Below are positions 24,520 to 34,988 of a stretch of DNA of 41,765 bases, one piece after another; positions within the stretch are counted from its first letter, which is position 1; every line of letters starts with the position of its first letter. Position numbers and translations under genes: made by a program. Source of the DNA: Collinsella aerofaciens (lineage in GTDB: Bacteria; Actinomycetota; Coriobacteriia; Coriobacteriales; Coriobacteriaceae); assembly GCF_028207065.1 (NCBI RefSeq), contig NZ_JAQLFP010000023.1, positions 1 through 41,765 on the forward strand, given 5' to 3'. The notes under the pieces were generated by a model that was given only the letters and a program-made list of their open reading frames with translations, had not been told where the DNA came from and did not search any database.

Positions 24520-26466
24520 TTAGTTTTCGGATTGCTTTGCCGCCGCCTCGGCGCGCTCGGCATTCCATGCAACGAGCGCCTCGTGAACCGCTTTGGCGAC
24601 ATCGGCAGGAATGCCTCGAACTTCCGCGATCTCTTGCTCGCTCGCCGCGCGCAAACGCTTCATCGAGCCAAAATGGCGCATAAGGGCACGTTTTCTGGTG
24701 GGTCCCACGCCTGGAACGTCATCGAGTACCGAAACCGTCATGGCTTTATCGCGCAATTCGCGATGGAACGTGATGGCAAAACGGTGCGATTCATCGCGCA
24801 CCTGTTTAATTAGATAGAGCGACGCGGACCCGGTCGGCAGCACGACGGGAGTCTCGTCCCAAGGCACGAAAACCTCCTCATCGGCCTTTGCCAAGCCACA
24901 AACTGGTATATCGAGCCCAAGAGCCTCAAGTTGCTTGATCGCAGCGGTCAATTGCGGCTTACCGCCATCGACAACGAGCAAATCGGGGCGCGAGCCAAAG
25001 CGCTCGTCGGCCATGCGCTCGGGAGCATAACGTCGTCCCAAAACCTCGGACATCGACACGAAGTCGTTTGCCTCGTCCAATTCGGCCTGAATTTTAAAAC
25101 GACGATACTGACTCTTGTCGGCGCGCCCGTTGGTAAACACCACCATCGAGGCGACCGTAAAGGTGCCATGCAGTGTAGAGATATCGAAGCACTCGATACG
25201 CAACGGCGGCGATGGCAGCGCCAACGCACTTTCGAGCTCCAGGAGCGCTTGATTGGTGCGGTCGTCAGCGTACCCCGTTCGCATCATGTAGCGCATGAGG
25301 GCATGGCGCGCATTTTTGGATGCCATATCGAGCAGACGGTGCTTTTCGCCACGCTGCGGCCTATGGAGATGGCAGGAACGCTCACGCTTGCCCGCAAGCC
25401 ACTCCCCCAGCGCTTCCGCATCCTCAAGCTCGACGGAAAGGTTGACCTCAGCTGGAATATCAGCCGTCTCGTCGTAATAGCGCTTAAGAAAGCCCGACTG
25501 GAGCTCTTCCTCGTCAACATCAAGACCCTTGTCGAGAATGAACTCGCAGGTGCGAACTGTTCGGCCCTCGCGAACGACGAAGACGCAAGCGGCGGAGATG
25601 GTCTCCTCGCGATAGAAACCGATGACATCTATATCGACACTGGAGGGAAAAACGACTTGCTGACGATCGTCCAGACCCCTGATGACCTCCAAACGACGTT
25701 TGACGCGTGCCGCGCGCTCAAAGTCGAGCGCCTCAGCGGCATCCGTCATCTCGGAGGTCAGCTCATCGACGACATCCTTGCGATGGCCCGACAAAAAGCG
25801 CTCGACACGCTTGACGTTCTTGGCATAGTCTGCCGGGGAAATCACGCCGACACACGCACCCGGGCCGCGCCCGACATGGTAGTCAAAGCAGGGGCGCCCG
25901 TTTTGCGCGCAAATCATATTGACGATGTCTTCCTCGCCCTTGTGGGACTCGACGATACGGCGACAACGACGCCACTCCGCACAGGATGCGGAGCAGATGG
26001 GGATAACCTTGCGCAGCGTATCTATCGTCTCACGTGCCGCGCGGCTATCGGTATAAGGTCCAAAATAGCGCGTTCCCGGCTTATGACGCTCACGCGTGTA
26101 TTTGATAGCGGGATACAGGTCGCCCTTTGTAATGGCGATAAAGGGGTAGCTCTTGTCATCCTTGAGGTCGACGTTAAAGTACGGATGGTACTGACCAATC
26201 AAATTGCGCTCGAGCACCAACGCCTCGTGCTCGGTCTCCACCACGATATAGTCAAAGCTCGCCACCAGCTGCATCATCAGCGGGATCTTCTGGCGCTCGT
26301 CCTGCAGCGTCACGTACTGACGCATACGGGCGCGCAGGTTTTTCGCCTTGCCCACGTAGATGACATCGCCCTTGGCGTCTTTCCAAAGGTAGCAGCCGGG
26401 CTGCGTGGGAACGCGCGAAACCTGCTCGGCAAGCGTTGGAATGTTGTCGTGACCGGCCACGCGCAC
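24520..26466 (-). CDS. uvrC: UvrABC system protein C (excinuclease subunit C)
   Basis: This nuclease subunit makes both cuts around UvrB-bound DNA damage. It is 648 aa. The N-terminal GIY-YIG nuclease is seen as QPGCYLWKDAKGDVIYVGKAKNLRARM (about residues 22-48), the UVR domain at about 195-235, and the C-terminal RNase-H-like and HhH domains end with DDVPGVGPTRKRALMRHFGS. The central cysteine motif is odd: where relatives have RPC-x-x-Y-x-I-x-x-C-x-x-P-C this reads RPCFDYHVGRGPGACV, with the third Cys replaced by Gly, and a cysteine-rich stretch CSASCAEWRRC lies upstream. The GTG start abuts the murJ stop (TAGGTG); another GTG 6 nt on is possible. Confidence 0.93.
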   Translation of the reverse strand: MRVAGHDNIPTLAEQVSRVPTQPGCYLWKDAKGDVIYVGKAKNLRARMRQYVTLQDERQKIPLMMQLVASFDYIVVETEHEALVLERNLIGQYHPYFNVDLKDDKSYPFIAITKGDLYPAIKYTRERHKPGTRYFGPYTDSRAARETIDTLRKVIPICSASCAEWRRCRRIVESHKGEEDIVNMICAQNGRPCFDYHVGRGPGACVGVISPADYAKNVKRVERFLSGHRKDVVDELTSEMTDAAEALDFERAARVKRRLEVIRGLDDRQQVVFPSSVDIDVIGFYREETISAACVFVVREGRTVRTCEFILDKGLDVDEEELQSGFLKRYYDETADIPAEVNLSVELEDAEALGEWLAGKRERSCHLHRPQRGEKHRLLDMASKNARHALMRYMMRTGYADDRTNQALLELESALALPSPPLRIECFDISTLHGTFTVASMVVFTNGRADKSQYRRFKIQAELDEANDFVSMSEVLGRRYAPERMADERFGSRPDLLVVDGGKPQLTAAIKQLEALGLDIPVCGLAKADEEVFVPWDETPVVLPTGSASLYLIKQVRDESHRFAITFHRELRDKAMTVSVLDDVPGVGPTRKRALMRHFGSMKRLRAASEQEIAEVRGIPADVAKAVHEALVAWNAERAEAAAKQSEN

Positions 26467-28149
26467 CTACTTGCGACGAATCAGCGCCGAGACCTCGGGC
26501 ATCTTAAGGACGACGGCAAGGCCAAAGGTAACAGCAAGCGAGACGACACCCGCAACGCAAACGTAGCCAAGAGTAATCAGAATCGAGCCGCCAAGTGCCC
26601 CGACAAAGTGCTCAAGCGCCCACATGACGCCGGCGCCTGCGGCAGCACCCAGGCCACCGAGCAAAAGGCCAAAGAAACCGCCATGCAGGATAGATTTAAC
26701 CTGAAGACCACGCAGACGACGACGCAGCCACCACAGCGAGCAACCGACCAAGATCACGTAGTCGACGACATACGAAAGCGCGATTGCCGGCATACCGAAG
26801 CCCAGTACAACGCCAAACAGCAGAACCGAGCCGGCCTGGCCGATGGCGGAATACAGGCAATAGCGGCTATAGGGCTTCATGTCGAGCAAGGCAGAGAAGC
26901 TCTTCTGCATCAGCACGACCACGCCGTAGAGCGGCAGCGAGAACGCCAGGTAGACAAGGAACTCGGACACCAGCGCCACGCCGGACTCATCGAACTTGCC
27001 AGCGCAGTAGATCATGTTGAGCGGACGCGCGAAGACAATCAGGTACAGCGCGAACGGAACCAGGAAGAACAGCATCTGGGCGACGCCACGCGAAATGCCC
27101 GTGCGAACGCTGTCGTAATCCTTCTCCTGTGCGTCGTGAGAGAGCTCGGTATAGAGCGCCGTCGAAAGCGAGGCGGCAATCAGCGCGTAGGGCAGCGTGT
27201 ACCACAGGCGCGCATAGGCGATGACGGAAGGACCAGTCTCGGGCTGGACCACCAGCGCAGCAGCGTTGGTGATAGAAGTCGAGACAAACATGCACACCGT
27301 GGCGAGCAGCGTCGGGATACCGAGCGCAATCGTCTGGCGCAGTGCGGGGTCCTTAAAGTCGATATGGATATGGGGATGCACGCCGTGCTTGCCAAGCGCG
27401 GGGATCTGACAAGCCATCTGAACAAAGACACCGAGGGTCGTACCGGCCGCAATCAAGATGATGCCGGCACGTTCGCCAAACTGTGCGGACACGGGCGCAA
27501 AGCCCATAAAGCTCGCAATGACGATCACATTGTTGAGGACCGGGGCAAACGTCGACCAGAAGTAGTCGCGGTGTGCGTTGAGAACGCCCGAGAACACCGA
27601 GCCCAAACCATAAAACAGAATCTGGATGGCGAAGAAACGGAACATGAACGCAGCGGTATCCATGCTGCCGCCGTCACCCGAAAGGAACGATTGCGTCCAA
27701 ATAAAGCCCGGAGCGAACACGGTCCCCAGCAACGAAATGCCACCCAGCACCAATAGCAGAATACCGAGCAGGTTGCCCACGTACTCGTTCGAGGCCTCGC
27801 GACCCTGCTCACGCCTCACGCCCATGTACACGGGCAAAAACGCCGTCACGAGCATGCCGCCCATCACGAGTTCGTAGAGCATATTGGGCAGGTTGTTGGC
27901 GACCTGATAGGAGGACGAGAGCAGCGACATGCCGATAGCGGCCGCCATTGCCCATGTGCGGATAAAGCCGGTGACGCGAGACACGATGGTCAGGATGGTC
28001 ATAAGCCCGGCGGAACGACCAACCGTGGAGTAGTCCGACGAGCCCATGTCGTCAGTGTCGTCTCGCGACGAAGAAGCTTCGGATGAGGGTGTCTGAGGCG
28101 CAGATTCTTTTGCAAAATGAGCTCCGCACTTCAATTCTTCCTGCGGCAT
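26467..28149 (-). CDS. murJ: Lipid II flippase MurJ (MviN family)
   Basis: It moves lipid II across the membrane for peptidoglycan synthesis. It is 560 aa with a polar N-terminal tail of about 45 residues (Ser/Asp/Glu-rich) and then about 14 membrane segments. Family hallmarks are STVGRSAGLMTILTIVSRVTGFIRTWAMA and NLPNMLYELVMGGMLVTAFLPVY. It lies 3 nt after ybaK and abuts uvrC, forming a ybaK-murJ-uvrC unit. The C-terminal helices are followed by a short cytoplasmic tail KMPEVSALIRRK. No pseudokinase extension, seen in some actinobacterial MurJ, is present. Confidence 0.92.
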   Translation of the reverse strand: MPQEELKCGAHFAKESAPQTPSSEASSSRDDTDDMGSSDYSTVGRSAGLMTILTIVSRVTGFIRTWAMAAAIGMSLLSSSYQVANNLPNMLYELVMGGMLVTAFLPVYMGVRREQGREASNEYVGNLLGILLLVLGGISLLGTVFAPGFIWTQSFLSGDGGSMDTAAFMFRFFAIQILFYGLGSVFSGVLNAHRDYFWSTFAPVLNNVIVIASFMGFAPVSAQFGERAGIILIAAGTTLGVFVQMACQIPALGKHGVHPHIHIDFKDPALRQTIALGIPTLLATVCMFVSTSITNAAALVVQPETGPSVIAYARLWYTLPYALIAASLSTALYTELSHDAQEKDYDSVRTGISRGVAQMLFFLVPFALYLIVFARPLNMIYCAGKFDESGVALVSEFLVYLAFSLPLYGVVVLMQKSFSALLDMKPYSRYCLYSAIGQAGSVLLFGVVLGFGMPAIALSYVVDYVILVGCSLWWLRRRLRGLQVKSILHGGFFGLLLGGLGAAAGAGVMWALEHFVGALGGSILITLGYVCVAGVVSLAVTFGLAVVLKMPEVSALIRRK

Positions 28150-28152
28150 CGC

Positions 28153-28653
28153 TCAGTCCTCTCTCGTAATCGGGGCGACCGTCGCCCCGCAAAATGCAAT
28201 TAAATCATCGGGTGCAAGCTCAAGCTGATAACCACGCTTGCCTCCCGAAATAAAAATGGTATCCCAAAGGACACATGTCTCATCAATGAGCGTCCGGTAG
28301 CGTTTTTTCATACCGACCGGACTGCAGCCGCCGCGAACGTAGCCAGTCGCCGCAAGCAAATCCTTCACATGCATCATGGCCAAGGACTTCTCCCCCGCGG
28401 CACGCGCGGCGGACTTTAGATCGAGCTCGTCGGCAACAGGGATGCAGCACACGACGTGGTCGTTGGACGGCGTCACGCAGACCAAGGTCTTAAATCCTTG
28501 TCCGGGCTCCTCGCCAAGCTGCTCCGAAATCGCGACCCCCAGGCCCGCCGACTCATCACCATCGTCTTCGTACGTATGTAGAACATAGGAAATGCCGGCG
28601 CTTTCCAGCTCGCGCATCGCATTGGTTTTTGGCGTCTTTACAGCCTTTGCCAT
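28153..28653 (-). CDS. ybaK: Cys-tRNA(Pro)/aminoacyl-tRNA deacylase, YbaK/EbsC family
   Basis: This editing enzyme removes wrongly attached amino acids, classically Cys from tRNA-Pro, in the cytoplasm. The start at 28653 (166 aa) follows aaagga. Family features are the N-terminal TPKTNAMRELESAGISYVLHTY, FKTLVCVTPSNDHVVCCIPVADELDLKSAARA with the conserved Lys, and the C-terminal GYVRGGCSPVGMKKRY, where GG-x-SP is the hallmark of the family. It is the first gene of the ybaK-murJ-uvrC unit, in the gap after uvrA. Substrate specificity within the family cannot be read from the sequence. Confidence 0.9.
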   Translation of the reverse strand: MAKAVKTPKTNAMRELESAGISYVLHTYEDDGDESAGLGVAISEQLGEEPGQGFKTLVCVTPSNDHVVCCIPVADELDLKSAARAAGEKSLAMMHVKDLLAATGYVRGGCSPVGMKKRYRTLIDETCVLWDTIFISGGKRGYQLELAPDDLIAFCGATVAPITRED

Positions 28654-28734
28654 GGCATATCCTTTCCCTCGCATTCGGACGCAAGGATTAAGTATATGTC
28701 CAATTCGGCTGCATACGTCACTTCGACACAGCAA

Positions 28735-28765
28735 GCGCCATCGAATCACAAGGAGTCGATGGCGC
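28735..28765 (-). terminator. Stem-loop terminator after uvrA
   Basis: Perfect 10-bp arms gcgccatcga (28735-28744) and tcgatggcgc (28756-28765) with an 11-nt loop. Downstream on the minus strand is ttgctgtg, a poor T tract, so termination may be partial. Confidence 0.55.
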
Positions 28766-28785
28766 CCATAAACTGAATCGCCTAT

Positions 28786-31665
28786 TTATTGAGCATCAAG
28801 TTGAGCCTGACGCTCCCGGTCACGCCTGAGCAACGGCGCCAAAAACTTGCCCGTATAACTCTGCGGACAGTCCGCAACCTGCTCCGGTGTGCCCGAAACC
28901 ACGACGGTTCCGCCGCCGTTACCGCCCTCGGGGCCCATATCGATCAGGCGGTCGGCAACCTTGATGACATCAAGGTTGTGTTCAATCACCAGCACCGTGT
29001 TGCCCGCATCGACCAAGCGCTGCAGCACATCGAGCAGCTGGCGGACGTCCTCAAAATGAAGGCCGGTCGTCGGCTCATCCAAAATATAGAACGTCTTGCC
29101 CGTCTGGCGTCGATGAAGCTCCTTGGCGAGCTTCACACGCTGCGCCTCGCCGCCCGAGAGCGTCGTAGCGGGCTGGCCCAGGCTCACGTAGCCCAAGCCT
29201 ACATCGTACAGCGTCTGGAGCTTGCGCTTAATCTGCGGGATATTCCCAAAGAAGGCCAGTGCCTCGGTGACGCTCATGTCGAGCACGTCCGAGATGGTCT
29301 TACCACGGTAGGTGACCTCAAGCGTCTCGCGGTTATAGCGTTTGCCGCCGCAGACCTCACAGGGGACATAGATATCGGGAAGGAAGTGCATCTCGATCTT
29401 AATTTGTCCGTCGCCCTTGCATGCTTCGCAGCGACCGCCGCTCACGTTAAAGGAGAAACGTCCCGGCGAGTAGCCGCGCGCCTTCGACTCCGGCGTACTC
29501 GCAAACAGCGCGCGAAGATCATCCCACAGGCCAATGTACGTAGCAGGGTTGGAACGCGGCGTGCGGCCAATCGGCGACTGGTCGATATCGATAACCTTAT
29601 CGATACACTCGATGCCCTCGATTTTCTTATACGGACCCACAGGGCGCGTCGAACGGTGAATGGCATTCGTAAGGGCAGGTGCGATAGTGTCGGTAACCAG
29701 GGAGCTCTTACCCGATCCCGACACGCCGGTAACGACCGTAAGCGTACCAAACTCGATCTTGGCGGTAACGTTTTTGAGGTTGTTGGCGCGGGCGCCCGTG
29801 ATCTTAAGGCAGCCGCGACCGGGCTTGCGGCGCTCATCGGGAACCCGGATCATTCGTTTGCCGGTCAGATAAGCGCCCGTCATCGACTCGGGACACGCCA
29901 TGATATCGGCAGGCGTTCCCGCCGCGACTACGTGTCCGCCGTTCACGCCCGCGCCGGGGCCCATGTCGATCACATAGTCGGCAGCACGAATCGTATCCTC
30001 ATCATGCTCGACGACGATGACGGTATTGCCGATATCGCGTAGGCGCTCAAGCGTCTTGATCAGGCGCTCGTTATCGCGCTGATGGAGGCCAATCGATGGC
30101 TCGTCCAAAATGTACAGGACACCCATGAGGCCGGCGCCGATCTGCGTTGCCAGGCGAATACGCTGGGCCTCGCCTCCGGAAAGCGTCGCCGAGGCACGAT
30201 CGAGGGTCAGATAGTCGAGTCCGACATCGACCAGAAAACGCAGGCGCTCCAGGATTTCCTTGACGATGCGTCCGCCGATAAACTGTTGGCGCTCGGTGAG
30301 TTCCAGGCCCTCAAAAAACTCGAGCGACTCACGGCACGACAGACAACAAACCTCGTAAATGGACTTGCCGCCCACGGTGACGGCGAGCATCTCGGGGCGC
30401 AAACGAGCGCCGTGGCAGCTCGAGCACGGCTCCTCGCGGATGTACTTCTCCAAGCGCGCCTTGGTGTTCTCATTCGTCGTCTCGGTATAGCGCTCGTACA
30501 GGATATTGCGCACACCCGAGAACTTGGTGTCCCACTGGCTGCGGCGCCCATCGAGCTTTTGATAGTCGACCGAAATCTTCTGGTCGCCCATGCCGTCTAA
30601 AAACGCACGACACACCCGCGGAGGCAGATCCTCCCACGGCGTATCGACGCTCACCTTAAAGTGTTTGCAGACCGCAGCGAAAATCTGCGGATAGTAGTTA
30701 GAGTTGCCAAACAGGCTGCCAAAGACCCCGTCGGCGATCGACTTCGAGGGGTCTTCGATTAGGGCCTCGGCATCGACCGTCTTCTTAAAGCCCAGGCCAT
30801 CGCACTCGGGGCACGCGCCATAGGGCGCGTTGAACGAGAAATCACGCGGCTGCAGGTCATCGATGGAGTGTCCATGCTCCGGGCACGCTAACGCCAGCGA
30901 ATACTCCAGCAACTCGCCTTCGGTCCCCTCGGGAGCGTCGCGGTCGGGCAGCAAGTATACGTTCACATTGCCGTGCGCCAGCGCAGTCGCCTGTTCAACG
31001 GACTCGGCAATACGGCCCAGCGAGTTCTCGCGAATCACGATGCGGTCGACCACGACCTCGATATCGTGCTTGAATTTCTTATCCAAATCGATAGGGTCAT
31101 CAAGCGAGCGAACCTCGCCGTCGACACGCACGCGGCTAAAGCCCTCGGCGCGAAGGTCCTCAAACAGCTTGGTGTACTCGCCTTTTCGCCCGCGCACCAC
31201 CGGTGCCAGCACAAACGCGCGGCGGCCCTCCCCCGCCGCCAGGACCTTATCGGCGACCTGGTCGGTCGTCTGGCGCTCAATGACGCGGCCGCATTCGGGA
31301 CAGTGCGGGGTGCCCACACGGGCGAACAGCAGACGCAGATAGTCATAAATCTCGGTTACGGTGCCAACCGTCGAGCGAGGGTTTTTAGATGTCGTCTTTT
31401 GGTCGATCGACACCGCCGGCGAAAGGCCGTCGATTGAATCCAAGTCGGGTTTGTCCATCTGGCCCAAGAACTGGCGCGCATAACTCGAAAGGCTCTCGAC
31501 GTATCGACGCTGGCCCTCGGCATAGATAGTGTCGAATGCCAGCGAACTCTTGCCCGAGCCAGAAAGACCGGTAATGACCACGAGTTGGTCACGCGGAATG
31601 GAAACATCGATATCACGGAGGTTGTGCTCACGAGCGCCGCGAATAACGATAGAGGAATCAGACAT
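28786..31665 (-). CDS. uvrA: UvrABC system protein A (excinuclease subunit A)
   Basis: This damage-sensing ATPase of nucleotide excision repair is 959 aa from ATG 31665 (site aaggag); the longer frame adds no family sequence. It has two ABC ATPase modules. The first has Walker [15 protein letters not shown] and signature [11 protein letters not shown]; the second has [14 protein letters not shown] and [11 protein letters not shown]. Zinc-module cysteines are visible as CSSCHGARL in the first half and CEACKGDGQ with CEVCGGKRY in the second. It is divergent from the plus-strand LtaS-like gene across about 190 bp that contains a LexA-box-like site. Confidence 0.96.
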   Translation of the reverse strand: MSDSSIVIRGAREHNLRDIDVSIPRDQLVVITGLSGSGKSSLAFDTIYAEGQRRYVESLSSYARQFLGQMDKPDLDSIDGLSPAVSIDQKTTSKNPRSTVGTVTEIYDYLRLLFARVGTPHCPECGRVIERQTTDQVADKVLAAGEGRRAFVLAPVVRGRKGEYTKLFEDLRAEGFSRVRVDGEVRSLDDPIDLDKKFKHDIEVVVDRIVIRENSLGRIAESVEQATALAHGNVNVYLLPDRDAPEGTEGELLEYSLALACPEHGHSIDDLQPRDFSFNAPYGACPECDGLGFKKTVDAEALIEDPSKSIADGVFGSLFGNSNYYPQIFAAVCKHFKVSVDTPWEDLPPRVCRAFLDGMGDQKISVDYQKLDGRRSQWDTKFSGVRNILYERYTETTNENTKARLEKYIREEPCSSCHGARLRPEMLAVTVGGKSIYEVCCLSCRESLEFFEGLELTERQQFIGGRIVKEILERLRFLVDVGLDYLTLDRASATLSGGEAQRIRLATQIGAGLMGVLYILDEPSIGLHQRDNERLIKTLERLRDIGNTVIVVEHDEDTIRAADYVIDMGPGAGVNGGHVVAAGTPADIMACPESMTGAYLTGKRMIRVPDERRKPGRGCLKITGARANNLKNVTAKIEFGTLTVVTGVSGSGKSSLVTDTIAPALTNAIHRSTRPVGPYKKIEGIECIDKVIDIDQSPIGRTPRSNPATYIGLWDDLRALFASTPESKARGYSPGRFSFNVSGGRCEACKGDGQIKIEMHFLPDIYVPCEVCGGKRYNRETLEVTYRGKTISDVLDMSVTEALAFFGNIPQIKRKLQTLYDVGLGYVSLGQPATTLSGGEAQRVKLAKELHRRQTGKTFYILDEPTTGLHFEDVRQLLDVLQRLVDAGNTVLVIEHNLDVIKVADRLIDMGPEGGNGGGTVVVSGTPEQVADCPQSYTGKFLAPLLRRDRERQAQLDAQ

Positions 31666-31726
31666 GGAAGCTCCTTGCCTCCTATTGCATCGAATCATAC
31701 TGCCGATGAGTTTAGCGCACTCGACG

Positions 31727-31740
31727 CGCACAGATGTTCG
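31727..31740. promoter_or_regulatory. Candidate LexA (SOS) box upstream of uvrA
   Basis: The minus strand reads CGAACATCTGTGCG, matching the Gram-positive/actinobacterial SOS pattern CGAAC-N4-GTTCG except for one base in the second half. It lies 62 bp upstream of the uvrA start, a plausible promoter position. uvrA is SOS-controlled in many bacteria. Confidence 0.4.
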
Positions 31741-31858
31741 TAATACAAGATTCGCAGACCTTTAGCTTTGCGTATCGGGCGCTTTGTTTCTCGAAATGCC
31801 GTGGAAAGGTTACAGTAATCTAATACTGAACTTAATTTGCTGTACCAGAGGAACGTCC

Positions 31859-34012
31859 ATGACCGAAGATATCCCCCTTGAAATCACTTCGAGCGACATG
31901 GCCAATCTGCCCATATTCATCGCCGTCCTTATCGTGGCCGCCGTCGTCGTGCGCGTGTATTTTTCAATCAAACGCAACGAAAAGCCACCCATTGCCCGCG
32001 TCTTTTGGTGCGCGACGCTCCTCATCCCGCTCGGCGTGGTAGCTGCATGGATTACGAATCAATCGCTCGTAAATGAGGGCAGCTCCCTATGGGTCCTTTC
32101 TTATTCGGCGCTCGGTGCTGCCGCCGTCATGCTTCTTGTCGAGCCCTTGGTTTCGGGACTTATCGACCAAACCGACCTTGCGACGGGAACGGTTGCCTGT
32201 ATTTGCCGCGACATCCTTGTCATCGCCGCTGTTTCAGCGCTCTCGTTCGTTTCAATCGAAATTGCCTGCAACGAAACGTTCTATCGCATTCCCGCCAACT
32301 CATTCGGGTTTTCCGTCGGGTTGCTCGCGACGGTTCTGCTCTCCCTTTATTTGCTGGGACAGCGTCATGGAGGCGTCATGGTCCTCGTGCCCGTCGTCTG
32401 TTGCGTCCTTGGCATTGCCGAGCACTTCGTCATAACGTTTAAAGGCGAAGCCATCCTGCCAAGCGATATCTTGGCCCTTGGCACCGCAATGGAAGTGAGC
32501 GAGGGATACGAGTTTACCTTTACCGCCGGAATCGTAACCTCTCTCGCCCTGCTGGAGATTTCCCTGGGGCTTCTTTCGCTCATCCGACCGCGAAAGCTCC
32601 GTACGCCCACCCATGTCTTCCCCGCTATCGCCGCTAACCTCTGTGCTTTTCTGCTAGTGACCGTTGTGGGGCTCTCAGGCTTTTCCAACATCGACTTGGA
32701 GCAGGCGCTGGATTTTGGATTTGACCGTTGGCAGCCCATCACCACGTATGCGTCTCAGGGTTTTATCACTTCGTTCACCGAAATGGTCAACGAGTTGCCC
32801 ATTGAGAAGCCCGAAGACTATACGCCCGATAAGGCGCAGAGCATCGAGCAGGAGCTCGCCGCCGTCTACGACAGCACATATGGCTCGAGCGAACAGCGCG
32901 CGGCGGCCGTTGCCCAGTTCAATGAAATCAAGCCGACGATTGTTGCCATCATGAACGAGAGTTTTAGCGACCTTTCGTGCTTTGAGCAGCTCCAGGCGGC
33001 CGGGTACTCCGGCCCCGCATTCTACAACTCGCTTCCCGACACACTTGTTCGCGGCACCATGCTCGCTTCGGTCGCCGGTGGCGGAACGGCGAACTCCGAA
33101 TTCGAATTTTTGACCGGAGCGACAACGGTCTTTGTCGGATTAGGCAAGATCCCCTATCAGCTGTATCAGATGAATGGCGTAAACAGCCTGGCAAAGGACC
33201 TTAAAGAGCTTGGGTATACCACTACCGCTATGCACCCGCAAAACCCCGTCAACTACCATCGAGATAAAATCTATCAGCAGCTGGGCTTTGGAGACTTTCT
33301 TTCAATCGGCGATTTCGAAGGTGCGCCCTATTACCATGCCGGCGTATGCGACTACGCCACCTACGACAAGATACTCGACCTGCTTAGAACCGACGAAGCG
33401 CCGCAGTTCATCTTTGACGTCACGATGCAAAATCACGGCGGCTACGACTATGGCACCGTTCCCGCCGAAGAGCTGACAAACTATTGGGTCGAGGGAGCCA
33501 GCGAAGGCGCCAACAGCGCGCTCAACACCTATCTCACCTGCATCAACGCATCCGACCGGGACCTCGAGTACTTTATCAACGAGCTCCGCAACATCGGCAG
33601 ACCGGTTGTTCTTGTCTTTTTTGGCGACCATCAGCCGAGCGCCGCAACGACTCTCAACGACGAGCTGTACCCTCAGGAAGATACGGCAAGCCACGCTTTC
33701 CGTATCTATCAGTCGACATATCTCGTCTGGGCTAACTATGAGATCGCCGGCAATACCGAGCTCAACGTCTACGACACCGTCGGGGCAAACGAGATTGCAG
33801 CCATTACCCTTAATAAGATCGGCGCCCCGCTCACCAATTACCAAAAGGCCCTGCTTGCGACAAGGTCAGATGTGCCCACCATCAATGTCGCCGGCTATCT
33901 CGGTGCCGACGGGCTGCGCTACGACTTGGAATCGGAAGACAGCCCCTACGCCTCGACGATCGACAAGCTGCAGCGCATGCAATACCTCGAGTTCGCCAGC
34001 AAAGTTCAGTAA
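31859..34012 (+). CDS. LtaS/MdoB-type phosphoglycerol transferase (sulfatase family)
   Basis: This membrane enzyme has its catalytic domain outside the cell and probably transfers glycerol phosphate from lipid to a cell-envelope polymer or glycolipid. It is 717 aa from ATG 31859 (site gagga). About seven membrane segments fill residues 15-275. The catalytic domain has the metal ligand Glu367 in MNESF, the nucleophile Thr410 in GGGTANSEFEFLTG, a His in TAMHPQNP (about 459) and Asp590-His591 in FFGDHQP, all positions known for LtaS. It is the first gene of the plus-strand module. Whether the product is lipoteichoic acid or a glycolipid decoration cannot be told. Confidence 0.87.
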   Translation: MTEDIPLEITSSDMANLPIFIAVLIVAAVVVRVYFSIKRNEKPPIARVFWCATLLIPLGVVAAWITNQSLVNEGSSLWVLSYSALGAAAVMLLVEPLVSGLIDQTDLATGTVACICRDILVIAAVSALSFVSIEIACNETFYRIPANSFGFSVGLLATVLLSLYLLGQRHGGVMVLVPVVCCVLGIAEHFVITFKGEAILPSDILALGTAMEVSEGYEFTFTAGIVTSLALLEISLGLLSLIRPRKLRTPTHVFPAIAANLCAFLLVTVVGLSGFSNIDLEQALDFGFDRWQPITTYASQGFITSFTEMVNELPIEKPEDYTPDKAQSIEQELAAVYDSTYGSSEQRAAAVAQFNEIKPTIVAIMNESFSDLSCFEQLQAAGYSGPAFYNSLPDTLVRGTMLASVAGGGTANSEFEFLTGATTVFVGLGKIPYQLYQMNGVNSLAKDLKELGYTTTAMHPQNPVNYHRDKIYQQLGFGDFLSIGDFEGAPYYHAGVCDYATYDKILDLLRTDEAPQFIFDVTMQNHGGYDYGTVPAEELTNYWVEGASEGANSALNTYLTCINASDRDLEYFINELRNIGRPVVLVFFGDHQPSAATTLNDELYPQEDTASHAFRIYQSTYLVWANYEIAGNTELNVYDTVGANEIAAITLNKIGAPLTNYQKALLATRSDVPTINVAGYLGADGLRYDLESEDSPYASTIDKLQRMQYLEFASKVQ

Positions 34013-34072
34013 GCCCGCCCATTCGCTTGGGCCCATCGTATTGCAAGCACGCTCGGCCCAAACGCATCGCAA

Positions 34073-34102
34073 ATGACTCCCGCTCGCAAACGAGGGTACA
34101 AT
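34073..34102 (+). promoter_or_regulatory. Candidate promoter of the mrp-oxidoreductase genes
   Basis: ATGACT (34073-34078) and TACAAT (34097-34102) are 18 nt apart, with the mrp start 55 nt downstream. The -10 is good and the -35 weak. The 145-bp gap after the LtaS-like gene also holds a short tgggcc/ggccca stem (about 34028-34060). Confidence 0.35.
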
Positions 34103-34157
34103 GACGCTCGTGTCACATCGCGGGGCCCCGGCCCCAGCATATACAAAGGAGTCATAC

Positions 34158-34988
34158 ATGGGTTGCGAACACGCACAGGCCGCCGGCGGACAAACGTCGC
34201 CGTCGCAATTTGAGGAGAACACGCTGTCCGAGGTCAAGCGCGTCATCGCCGTGCTTTCCGGCAAGGGCGGTGTCGGCAAGTCATTTGTCACCGGTGCCAT
34301 CGCCACCGAGCTTGCCCGTCACGGCCACAAGGTCGGCGTCCTCGATGCCGACATCACCGGTCCCTCTATCCCCAAGATGTTCGGTATGAGTGGACGCCAC
34401 GTCCATGCCCTTGGCAACCTTATGCTGCCCGAAATCTCCGAGCACGGCGTCAAGGTCATGAGCTCCAACCTGCTGCTCCAAAACGAGACCGACCCCGTCC
34501 TTTGGCGCGGTCCGGTCATCGCAGGCGCCATTAGGCAGTTCTGGAGCGAGACCTCGTGGGGCCCCATCGACTACCTGCTGGTCGACATGCCTCCGGGAAC
34601 AGGCGACGTCGCGCTCACCGTCTTCCAGTCGCTGCCGGTCGACGGCATCGTCATCGTCACGAGCCCGCAGGATCTGGTCTCGATGATCGTCGCCAAGGCG
34701 GTCAACATGGCCGAGAAGATGAACGTCCCCATTCTGGGCATTGTCGAGAACATGAGCTATATTGAGTGCCCCGACTGCGGCAAGAAGATCGAGGTCTTTG
34801 GCAAGAGCAAGCTCCCCGAGGTCGCAGAGCGCTATAACCTCGACATCTTGGGCCAGCTTCCCATTAATCCGGCACTCGCCGAGGCCTGCGATAAGGGCGA
34901 GGTCGAGACCGCGCTGCCCGATGGCATGTTGCCCAAGGCAGTCTCTGCCGTCGAGGCTATTACCCCGCACGAGACCGACGAGGCCTAA
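34158..34988 (+). CDS. mrp: Mrp/NBP35-type Fe-S cluster carrier ATPase
   Basis: This cytoplasmic P-loop ATPase is thought to load Fe-S clusters onto target proteins. It is 276 aa from ATG 34158, chosen for aaaggag 7 nt upstream. The deviant Walker A is GKGGVGKS (residues 35-42), followed by GVLDADITGPSIPKMFG and VDMPPGTGDVALT. The cluster-binding CxxC motif is IECPDCGKKIEVFG. The N-terminus has a short Cys/His-containing start (MGCEH) but no DUF59 domain. It is followed without a gap by the HI0933-like oxidoreductase. Confidence 0.92.
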   Translation: MGCEHAQAAGGQTSPSQFEENTLSEVKRVIAVLSGKGGVGKSFVTGAIATELARHGHKVGVLDADITGPSIPKMFGMSGRHVHALGNLMLPEISEHGVKVMSSNLLLQNETDPVLWRGPVIAGAIRQFWSETSWGPIDYLLVDMPPGTGDVALTVFQSLPVDGIVIVTSPQDLVSMIVAKAVNMAEKMNVPILGIVENMSYIECPDCGKKIEVFGKSKLPEVAERYNLDILGQLPINPALAEACDKGEVETALPDGMLPKAVSAVEAITPHETDEA

